A DNA stretch of 64,000 nucleotides. Origin: Algibacter amylolyticus (GTDB taxonomy: Bacteria > Bacteroidota > Bacteroidia > Flavobacteriales > Flavobacteriaceae). Every line of letters starts with the position of its first letter. Position 1 is the first letter of the stretch. The stretch lies in contig NZ_JACHGE010000008.1 in NCBI RefSeq assembly GCF_014202225.1, forward strand, positions 62,001-126,000, written 5' to 3'. This document shows, piece after piece, positions 8,726 through 15,389 of the stretch. The notes beneath the pieces were generated by a model, which made no database searches, was not told where the DNA came from, and worked only from the letters and a program-made list of their open reading frames with translations. The position numbers and the translations under genes are program-made.

Positions 8726-10222
8726 ATGACAACTTATAAATTAAATAACTTAAACTTAGAAAAGTTTAAGGAGGTAGCAGCTATTCCTAATTATAACAGG
8801 GATGCCATAAAAACAGGGATTGTACATGTTGGTATTGGAGGGTTTCATAGAGCCCATGAAGCCTTGTACACAGATGATTTGTTACATGATAAAACAGTAA
8901 AGGATTGGGGGATTTGTGGAGTGGCATTGTTAGATTTTGATACTAAAATTTACAACACTTTAAAAGCTCAAGATGGATTGTATACTTTGGTTGTAAAAGA
9001 GTTAGATGGGACACTTTCTAGACGTGTTATAGGTTCTATTGTTGAGGTATTATATGCGCCAGAAAACCCAATAAAAGTTATTGAAAAAATGGCAAGTCCA
9101 GAGGTTAAAATAGTATCCCTAACTATTACCGAAGGAGGTTATAATTATAACGAGGCTACTGGCGAATTCAATTTTGAAAACCCATTAATTCAATATGATT
9201 TAGAGCATTCGAAATCTCCAAAAACTATATTTGGTTATTTAACGCAAGCATTAAAATTGCGTAAAGAAAATGGTTTAAAAGGAATTACTATTCAGTCTTG
9301 CGACAACATTCAAGGTAATGGAGACATGACCAAGAAAATGCTAATGAGCTATATTAATGTTGCTGAACCAGAATTGGTAACTTGGGTAGCATCTAACGTA
9401 TCGTTCCCTAATGCTATGGTAGATAGAATTACACCAGCAACGAGTCCTATTGATATTTCAAACCTAAAAGAAACAACGGGAATTGACGATGCGTGGCCTG
9501 TAGTTTGCGAGCCATTTAAGCAATGGGTAATCGAAGATGATTTTATTTCAGGACGACCAGCCTGGGAAAACGTAGGAGCACAATTTGTAAAAGATGTTGA
9601 GCCTTTTGAAAAAATGAAACTTCAATTACTTAACGCGGGACATTCTGTTTTAGGGATATTAGGCGCTTTAATGGGGTATGATACCATTGATGAAGTAGCT
9701 AATAATCCTATTATTAATAGCTTTTTACGGGCTTATATGAGACATGAGGTTGCACCCGTGCTTAGTGATTTAAATGGTGTCGATTTAGAAGCTTATGAAG
9801 CCTCGTTGTTAGAGCGTTTCGGGAACATTTATATTAAAGATCAAATAGATAGAATTTGTAGTGAAAGTTCGGCTAAATTCCCGATTTTCGTATTGCCAAC
9901 TATAAATTCTCAGTTAAAGGAAAACGGGCATATAGAGCATGCTGCTTTTGTGGTTGCAGCTTGGGCTATTTATAGTTTAGGACAAGATGAAAACGGTAAA
10001 GCCTTATTGATTAAGGATGCTATTAAAGCAGAATTAAACGAAAAAGCTATCGCTTCAAAAAATAATCCTGTTGCTTTTTTAGAAATTGAATCTGTTTTTG
10101 GAAAACTAAAAGATTCTAAACTTTTTGTTGAAACGTATACTAAAGCCTATCAAGGTATCTGTAGTAAAGGTGTTGAAAATTGCGTTTTAGAAATTAATGC
10201 AAACATGTTAAACTATAATTAA
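8726..10222 (+). CDS. Polyol long-chain dehydrogenase (mannitol 2-dehydrogenase family), copy 1
   Basis: 498 residues, normal for the mannitol dehydrogenase family, which oxidises D-mannitol to D-fructose with NAD+ and needs no metal. The N-terminal nucleotide-binding motif is GIGGFHRAHEA near 33-43. The catalytic Lys, Asn and His pattern K-x4-N-x2-H is intact in KLQLLNAGH near 296-304. It is followed after 1 bp by a PfkB kinase, so mannitol to fructose to fructose phosphate is a coherent pathway. Related substrates (arabinitol, sorbitol, tagaturonate/fructuronate reductases of the same family) cannot be excluded. A diverged paralogue lies at 11176-12666. Confidence 0.88.
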   Translation: MTTYKLNNLNLEKFKEVAAIPNYNRDAIKTGIVHVGIGGFHRAHEALYTDDLLHDKTVKDWGICGVALLDFDTKIYNTLKAQDGLYTLVVKELDGTLSRRVIGSIVEVLYAPENPIKVIEKMASPEVKIVSLTITEGGYNYNEATGEFNFENPLIQYDLEHSKSPKTIFGYLTQALKLRKENGLKGITIQSCDNIQGNGDMTKKMLMSYINVAEPELVTWVASNVSFPNAMVDRITPATSPIDISNLKETTGIDDAWPVVCEPFKQWVIEDDFISGRPAWENVGAQFVKDVEPFEKMKLQLLNAGHSVLGILGALMGYDTIDEVANNPIINSFLRAYMRHEVAPVLSDLNGVDLEAYEASLLERFGNIYIKDQIDRICSESSAKFPIFVLPTINSQLKENGHIEHAAFVVAAWAIYSLGQDENGKALLIKDAIKAELNEKAIASKNNPVAFLEIESVFGKLKDSKLFVETYTKAYQGICSKGVENCVLEINANMLNYN

Positions 10223-10223
10223 A

Positions 10224-11105
10224 ATGGCAAATATAACTTGTTTTGGAGAGGTGTTATGGGATGTTTTTCCAACCCATAAAAAAATAGGAGGAGCGCCATT
10301 AAATGTTGCTGCCAGATTACAGGATTTTAATAATACTGTTTCAATGGTTAGTCGTGTGGGGAAGGATAAAAAAGGACGTAAAATTTTAAAGTTTTTAAAG
10401 GGTAAAGGTGTTAATACAGATGGTGTTCAAATAGATGAAATCTTTAAAACAGGAAAAGTAAAAGTTACGTTGGATGTTGAAGGGTCAGCATCATACGATA
10501 TTATGTTCCCTAGAGCGTGGGATAAAATAGAGCTTACAGATCAAGTAATTTCAATTGTTGAGAATGCTGATGCTTTTGTTTTTGGAAGTTTAGTAGCTCG
10601 CGATGTAATCTCCAGAGAAACACTGTATGTGCTTTTAAAGTTGGCAAAATATAAAATTTTCGATGTTAATTTAAGAGCTCCTCATTACACTATGGATGTA
10701 TTGTGGTATTTAATAAATCAGGCCGATTTTGTAAAGTTTAATGATGATGAGATTCTAGAAATAGGAAGCAATTTAGGTTCTAAGGCGCAATCTTTAGAAG
10801 AAATTATAGCCTTTATTGCTCAAGAAACAAATGCTAAAACTATTTGTGTAACCAAAGGAGGTAATGGTGCTATTTTGTATTATCAAGATGCCTTTTATTA
10901 CAATAGTGGTTATAAAGTAAATGTGGTAGATACCGTTGGTGCAGGCGATTCTTTTTTAGCTTCAATAATAACACAATTGTTAAATAAAACAGAGCCGCAA
11001 GAAGCTTTGGATTTTGCTTGTGCTGTAGGTGCTATAGTAGCAAGTAGGGAAGGCGCTAATCCAGAAATTAAACAAGAAGATATTGATAAAATGGTTAATT
11101 CCTAA
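10224..11105 (+). CDS. PfkB-family sugar kinase, probable fructokinase
   Basis: 293 residues. PfkB signature 1 is GGAPLNVAARL near 23-33 and signature 2 with the catalytic Asp is DTVGAGDSF near 238-246. FDVNLRAPHY and CVTKGGNGA are further family landmarks. It would phosphorylate fructose made by the preceding dehydrogenase, whose stop codon lies 1 bp upstream, and it closes the operon before a strong terminator. A mannitol dehydrogenase plus fructokinase locus is known from the flavobacterium Zobellia galactanivorans, which supports the reading. Substrate remains inferred. Confidence 0.87.
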   Translation: MANITCFGEVLWDVFPTHKKIGGAPLNVAARLQDFNNTVSMVSRVGKDKKGRKILKFLKGKGVNTDGVQIDEIFKTGKVKVTLDVEGSASYDIMFPRAWDKIELTDQVISIVENADAFVFGSLVARDVISRETLYVLLKLAKYKIFDVNLRAPHYTMDVLWYLINQADFVKFNDDEILEIGSNLGSKAQSLEEIIAFIAQETNAKTICVTKGGNGAILYYQDAFYYNSGYKVNVVDTVGAGDSFLASIITQLLNKTEPQEALDFACAVGAIVASREGANPEIKQEDIDKMVNS

Positions 11106-11130
11106 GAATTTGTTTTTTGTTAATAGTGTT

Positions 11131-11162
11131 AAAGGCTTCATGTAAATATTCATGAAGCCTTT
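11131..11162. terminator. Bidirectional terminator between convergent polyol genes
   Basis: Perfect 12-bp stem AAAGGCTTCATG/CATGAAGCCTTT with an 8-nt loop (11143-11150), followed by T-rich sequence on the plus strand and preceded by A-rich sequence. It can serve both the operon ending at 11105 and the convergent dehydrogenase ending at 11176. Confidence 0.9.
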
Positions 11163-11175
11163 TTCTTTTTTAGAT

Positions 11176-12666
11176 TTACAGTAATTTGTCATTAAATTGT
11201 TTTACACTTTCCTTGATGGTGTGGTTTCTTAAATGATTTAAATAATGAAGATATTTGTTAGTAAACACAGGATTGCTGCTCAAATCGTTAAATACCGGTT
11301 CTATTTCTAAAAATTTAACTGGATTTAGTTGCGATAAAGCCGCCATTCTAATTAAAGTATTACTAATAGAATCGACAATATTATAGGCATAACCCAAATC
11401 GTTAATACCATCGTTATATTTACACCAAGCCGCAATAATAAAAGCGATGTGGTTAATTGAATTGTTTTCTGATAGTTGAATTTTTAAGGTGGATAGAATA
11501 AAAATCGGGATTTTGGCTGAACTTTCACTACAAATCCTAGACAGGCTATCGTTAATATTAGAGTTTTTAAACCTAGAAATTAATGTGCTTTTATACGCTT
11601 TGAAAGTCATGTTTTCGGCATCTACTAAAGTAGGTGCCACTTCTTGATGCATATAGGATTTTAAAAATTGAATAAAAACGTCGTCGTTTGCTGCTTCATG
11701 TACCGTTTTGTATCCGTGTAAAGTCCCTAATATCCCTAAAATACTGTGGCCAGCATTTAAAAGCTGAAGCTTCATGTTTTGATAGGGTTCAATGTTTTTA
11801 ACAAACTGGACGCCTACTTTTTCCCAGTTGGGTTTGGTTTCAAAAAAATTATCTTCAATAACCCAATTTGTAAAGGGTTCGCAAACAACGGGCCATTGGT
11901 CTTCCACTAAAAAGTTGTTTTTTAGTGCATCAATATCTTTATGTTGGGTTGTTGGAGTAATCCTATCTACCATTGTATTGGGGAAGGTTGTATTGGTTTT
12001 TAGCCAAGGTAAAAGTTCAGGTTCGTTTTTTTCAACGTAGTTTAAAAACGAATGTTTCATGGTGTCGCCGTTGTTTTTAATATTGTCGCACGACAGAATA
12101 GTACAACCACTTATACCACGAAGTTTTCTTAATTTGAAGGCTTGTGTTAAATATCCAAATACCGTTTTAGGATTAAAAGGGTTCACAACTTCTTCTGCTA
12201 CCGAGGGATGTTTTTGGTTAAACTCGCCTGTAATTTCATTTAAATGATACCCGTCTTCAGCAATGGTAAACGATATTATTTTAATATCTGGGTTTGCTAA
12301 ACGTTCTATAACAGCCATTGGGTTTTCGGGGCCAAAAAAATATTCTACAATAGATCCAATAATTTTGGGTTTCTGAAAGCCTGTTGGGCTTTTGGTTATT
12401 AAAGTGTAAAGGCCGTCTTGATCTTTTAAAACATTATATGTTTTTCTATCGGAATCCAAAAGGTCAATACCGCAAATACCAAAGTTAAACGCTTGATGTT
12501 TTTCTATTAACTCATTAATATAAAAAGCTTGATGAGCACGATGAAAATTACTAACGCCAATATGAGCTATACTTGTTGTTATTTGATCGCGGTCAAATAA
12601 TGGAATGGATGCATTTTCCTTTATAGCATCAAGGTTTTCCATTTTTAAATATAAAGAATTTGGCAT
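11176..12666 (-). CDS. Polyol long-chain dehydrogenase (mannitol 2-dehydrogenase family), copy 2
   Basis: 496 residues, paralogue of the gene at 8726-10222 over its whole length. Cofactor motif GVSNFHRAHQA near 37-47 (copy 1 has GIGGFHRAHEA) and catalytic KLQLLNAGHS both intact. A second in-frame ATG lies at 12642; either start keeps the domain. It converges on the polyol operon and is divergent from the Nudix-like regulator (142 bp between starts). The two enzymes may handle different polyols or respond to different signals. No AACGT-N7-ACGTT site was found in the shared intergenic region. Confidence 0.88.
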   Translation of the reverse strand: MPNSLYLKMENLDAIKENASIPLFDRDQITTSIAHIGVSNFHRAHQAFYINELIEKHQAFNFGICGIDLLDSDRKTYNVLKDQDGLYTLITKSPTGFQKPKIIGSIVEYFFGPENPMAVIERLANPDIKIISFTIAEDGYHLNEITGEFNQKHPSVAEEVVNPFNPKTVFGYLTQAFKLRKLRGISGCTILSCDNIKNNGDTMKHSFLNYVEKNEPELLPWLKTNTTFPNTMVDRITPTTQHKDIDALKNNFLVEDQWPVVCEPFTNWVIEDNFFETKPNWEKVGVQFVKNIEPYQNMKLQLLNAGHSILGILGTLHGYKTVHEAANDDVFIQFLKSYMHQEVAPTLVDAENMTFKAYKSTLISRFKNSNINDSLSRICSESSAKIPIFILSTLKIQLSENNSINHIAFIIAAWCKYNDGINDLGYAYNIVDSISNTLIRMAALSQLNPVKFLEIEPVFNDLSSNPVFTNKYLHYLNHLRNHTIKESVKQFNDKLL

Positions 12667-12808
12667 TTTATAATGGTGTTACTAGCGTTGTTTTAATTTC
12701 TTTTTAAATTTACATAAAAAATTAATGAATTGCATTGAAATTTTATGGTTTCATTGTATATTAACAGTGTGTAAGTTGAATTTTAATGCCCTCTTTTTTT
12801 AAGCATAA

Positions 12809-13534
12809 ATGGATTTTAGGAAGCGAGATAATGTATCGGTAGATTGTGTGATTTTTGGTTTGGATACCGATGGTTTAAACATCTTATTACACAAACGTAC
12901 GCTTAATATGTATAATGATAATTACCCTGTAATTGACGATTGGGTTATTTGTGGAGGTCGCGTATACATAAGTAAAACTTTAGAGGCTTCGGCTAATATA
13001 ATTTTTCAAAGTAGTACAGGATATAATGTTTTTAATAGAACTCAGTTTCGTACGTACGGTAATCCTTCGCGAATAAAATCGGATAAAGATTTGCTATGGG
13101 TGCGTAGTCATGGTGTTAAAACGCAGTCTATGACTATTGCATATTACTTTACTCAGCCTAAAGATTGTATTACGGTTAATGAAAAGCATTTTAAATGGTT
13201 TCCTATTAAGGGGTTACCTGAGTTAGGTTTTGATCATAGCAAGATTATTAAAGATGCTCATGAAGACCTCATGAAAAAAATTATGGTAGAGCCTATAATT
13301 TTTAATTTAATGCCAGATAAATTTACCTTAAATGAATTGCAATTTGCTTTTGAATCTATTTTAGATATTGAGCTAGATAATCGTAATTTTAGGAAGAAGG
13401 TATTAAAGAAAATATATATCGTTCCGCTGAATGAAACTAAAAAAGGTAATGCTAAAAAGCCATCTAAATTATATGTGTTTAGCAGAGAGGTTTATAATAA
13501 GGTTACCGAAAAGGACTTTATCGTTAATGTGTAA
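12809..13534 (+). CDS. NrtR/AraR-type transcriptional regulator (degenerate Nudix plus winged helix)
   Basis: 241 residues. The first 130 residues are a Nudix fold (SVDCVIFGLD..., WVICGGRVYISKTLEAS). The Nudix box lacks the catalytic REUxEE glutamates: the segment after GGR reads NIIFQSSTGYN. So it should sense a ligand rather than hydrolyse one. Residues about 150-235 match the NrtR winged helix (MPDKFTLNELQFAFESIL, RNFRKKVLKKIY). In Bacteroidetes such proteins are known sugar-responsive regulators (AraR-like). Position beside two mannitol dehydrogenases makes it the best candidate regulator of polyol use. Which operator it binds is not shown. Confidence 0.85.
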   Translation: MDFRKRDNVSVDCVIFGLDTDGLNILLHKRTLNMYNDNYPVIDDWVICGGRVYISKTLEASANIIFQSSTGYNVFNRTQFRTYGNPSRIKSDKDLLWVRSHGVKTQSMTIAYYFTQPKDCITVNEKHFKWFPIKGLPELGFDHSKIIKDAHEDLMKKIMVEPIIFNLMPDKFTLNELQFAFESILDIELDNRNFRKKVLKKIYIVPLNETKKGNAKKPSKLYVFSREVYNKVTEKDFIVNV

Positions 13535-13535
13535 A

Positions 13536-13567
13536 AAAAAAGAGGAACATTAATGATCCTCTTTTTT
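13536..13567. terminator. Bidirectional terminator overlapping the end of the convergent gene
   Basis: Stem AAAAAAGAGGA (13536-13546) pairs with TCCTCTTTTTT (13557-13567) around a 10-nt loop. T-run on the plus strand and A-run on the other side make it two-way. It includes the last codons and stop of the minus-strand gene ending at 13550. Confidence 0.85.
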
Positions 13568-13990
13568 ACGTTTTTTATATTCTTCTAACATTTTCCTTTT
13601 AAAATCGTCTTCAGCTATTTTTAAAAGTATTATTTTTTTTGGCGATAATATTTTGGTTAGCTGTTTCGAAAATTCCATTCTGGCGTTGTGTTTATCTACT
13701 TCAGTCTTTTCAAGTCGCGCTAATAGCGCATTAGCCTTTTTATCGTTTAGCGTATCTAAGCTTTCTCTTATTTCTTTACGTATTTCTCTAGATTCAATAT
13801 ATCTAATAGCATAATGTTGCTTTTCATATTCGTTATAAATAGGCCAAAATTGTTGCGCTTCTTGTTCAGTCAAATCGAGTTTTTCGGTAATAAAGGATAC
13901 CTTTAATGATTTTATTCGTTCTCTGTTTTTATGTTGGGCTGATATGTGCAAGGACATAAACAGCACCACTATAAGTATTATTTTTTTCAT
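13550..13990 (-). CDS. LTxxQ/Spy-like periplasmic sensor of an ECF sigma system
   Basis: 146 residues: short signal peptide (IILIVVLFMSLHISAQ, cleavage after SAQ near 18), then an almost wholly alpha-helical, highly charged protein. The motif LDLTEQEAQQFWPIYNEYE and LTKILSPKK resemble the paired LTxxQ-type helices of Spy/CpxP and of proteins annotated as sensors of ECF-type sigma factors. Third gene of an operon behind a sigma factor and a membrane protein (11 bp downstream of the latter), it probably monitors the envelope. The signal it senses is unknown. Confidence 0.75.
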   Translation of the reverse strand: MKKIILIVVLFMSLHISAQHKNRERIKSLKVSFITEKLDLTEQEAQQFWPIYNEYEKQHYAIRYIESREIRKEIRESLDTLNDKKANALLARLEKTEVDKHNARMEFSKQLTKILSPKKIILLKIAEDDFKRKMLEEYKKRKKEDH

Positions 13991-14001
13991 TTTCTTTTTT
14001 T

Positions 14002-14508
14002 TTAATCTAAAATTAATGTCTCGATATCGGCATTATTTAATAGGTATTCTTCAATATTATCTTCATTAAAATTAAAGTCAATAATAATATCTTCATCAAT
14101 TTGCTTGTCGCTAAATAGAGCGGCAATTTCATAGGTGCTAATGCTTTCGTCTTCTAAATAATTTTCAACGGTTTCAATATCTAAATTATCAAAAGTAGGC
14201 TTACTATCAAAAATAGATAGGTTGAATAGTAATAAAATAGCGGCAGCAATACTCGATACGTAAATTATGTTTGTTTTGCTAAACAAAGGTATAACTTTAG
14301 GTTTCTCTTCGCTTAGAGCCTTATTTAATACGCGCTCGTTAAGTGATTCAAAATAGTTGTCTGGTACTTTAAATCCAGGTGTATTGACACTGTCTAGAAC
14401 AGATTCAGTATTTAATTTACTGAAAATTTTTTCTTCAACAGAATCAAAATAATCATCAGGTGTTTTAAAACCTGTAGATTTAATATTATGTAATTCTTTA
14501 TTTTTCAT
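14002..14508 (-). CDS. Probable anti-sigma factor, single-pass membrane protein
   Basis: 168 residues. The N-terminal half (1-85) carries two related short motifs, STGFKTPDDYFDSVEEKIF and NTPGFKVPDNYFESLNERV, as an internal repeat. A single transmembrane segment (IIYVSSIAAAILLLFNLSIF) follows at about 88-107. The C-terminal part is very acidic and would be periplasmic. The gene lies 45 bp downstream of the ECF sigma gene and 11 bp upstream of the sensor. Topology and position fit an anti-sigma factor, though no zinc (ZAS) motif is visible. I infer function from context. Confidence 0.65.
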   Translation of the reverse strand: MKNKELHNIKSTGFKTPDDYFDSVEEKIFSKLNTESVLDSVNTPGFKVPDNYFESLNERVLNKALSEEKPKVIPLFSKTNIIYVSSIAAAILLLFNLSIFDSKPTFDNLDIETVENYLEDESISTYEIAALFSDKQIDEDIIIDFNFNEDNIEEYLLNNADIETLILD

Positions 14509-14553
14509 TTTCTTTTTATTACTACTTATAAGACTAAATTAAAACGGAAAGGT

Positions 14554-15096
14554 TTAATTTTGAGTTAAGTAGGCTTCAATTTTTTTTACTGCTATATGGT
14601 ATGACGCTTTTAAGGCGCCTTCGCTTGTTTCTAATATTTCAGACATATCCTTATATTTTAAATCTTCAAAATATTTCATATTAAAAACCAATTGTTGCTT
14701 TTCTGGTAAAGTTGCAATGGCTTTTTGAAGTTTAAGTTGAATGGCGTCTCCCTCAAAATAAACATCAGAAGTTAGGTTGTTAATTGCAAGTTGCTGAACT
14801 TCTTCATTACTTATCTTTAATCGGTTAGCTTTTTTATTTAAGAAGGTAATAGATTCGTTAGTTGCAATACGATACATCCATGAGAATAATTTACTATCAC
14901 CTTTAAAATTATCGATGTTTTTAAAGATTTTTATGAAGGTATTTTGAAGTACATCATCTGCATCGTCATGCGATTTAACAATACCGCGTATATGCCAATA
15001 TAAGCGCTCTTTGTAAAGTTCTAATAGAACTTTAAAGGCTTTGTTTTTATGGGTTTTAGATTTTAATTGTTCTAATAGTTGTGCTTCTTCAATCAC
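14554..15096 (-). CDS. ECF RNA polymerase sigma factor
   Basis: 180 residues, standard ECF size. Region 2 includes DDADDVLQNTFIKIFKNI and the promoter-melting segment FSWMYRIATNESI. Region 4 has LPEKQQLVFNMKYFEDL and a helix-turn-helix (YKDMSEILETSEGALKAS). It heads a three-gene minus-strand operon with the membrane protein and periplasmic sensor. A possible -7 element with one mismatch (CATATTTG on the minus strand) lies just upstream of the start. The regulon cannot be read from this window. Confidence 0.93.
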   Translation of the reverse strand: MIEEAQLLEQLKSKTHKNKAFKVLLELYKERLYWHIRGIVKSHDDADDVLQNTFIKIFKNIDNFKGDSKLFSWMYRIATNESITFLNKKANRLKISNEEVQQLAINNLTSDVYFEGDAIQLKLQKAIATLPEKQQLVFNMKYFEDLKYKDMSEILETSEGALKASYHIAVKKIEAYLTQN

Positions 15097-15249
15097 AAAT
15101 ATGGTTTAAATATTGGACTATGAAATATACAAAAAGTTTAATCTGAATATTAAAATTTTTCACGAACATCTAATGTGTTGATTTTTAGCTGTTTGACTTT
15201 ATTTTTATCGACGAACTGTTGTTAATAATCGATAAAATACATTTTTTTC

Positions 15250-15280
15250 TTGTAAAATCTATTTATCTGTTCTATATTTG
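15250..15280 (+). promoter_or_regulatory. Promoter of the candidate small RNA
   Basis: TTG at 15250-15252, 20 bp, TATATTTG at 15273-15280: close to the Bacteroidetes consensus. No protein-coding gene lies downstream on this strand, which is why a non-coding product is proposed. Start expected near 15286-15288. Confidence 0.7.
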
Positions 15281-15286
15281 TATCAG

Positions 15287-15370
15287 AAACCTACTTATGT
15301 TGTTAGTCGTCCCCAAGTCTAACAAAAACTAAAAAAGGATAGAAGCCCCCAAGTCTCTATCCTTTTTATA
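15287..15370 (+). ncRNA. Candidate small RNA with two CCCCAAGT-loop hairpins
   Basis: An intergenic transcript of about 80-85 nt is predicted between a consensus promoter and an intrinsic terminator. Hairpin 1 (15300-15325) has a 7-bp stem TTGTTAG/CTAACAA and a 12-nt loop. Hairpin 2 (15332-15367) has a 12-bp stem with GGATAGA/TCTATCC at its core, a 12-nt loop, and a U-run as terminator. Both loops contain the identical octamer CCCCAAGT (15311-15318 and 15347-15354). Unpaired C-rich loops repeated within one RNA suggest pairing with G-rich targets or a protein. No open reading frame of note. The family is not known to me. Strand and start are predicted from promoter geometry only. Confidence 0.6.
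15332..15367. terminator. Bidirectional terminator (small RNA and ABC exporter operon)
   Basis: AAAAAGGATAGA/TCTATCCTTTTT with a 12-nt loop. It ends the predicted small RNA on the plus strand and, in the other direction, the minus-strand operon whose last stop is at 15390. Confidence 0.85.
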
Positions 15371-15389
15371 TTTTAAAACAAGCTCTATT

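Noticed and set aside
11792-12247. Plus-strand reading frames within the second mannitol dehydrogenase
   Set aside because: Antisense shadows of a well-supported gene.
12809-13534. Active Nudix hydrolase
   Set aside because: The REUxEE glutamates are missing and a winged helix follows, so a regulator is the better call.
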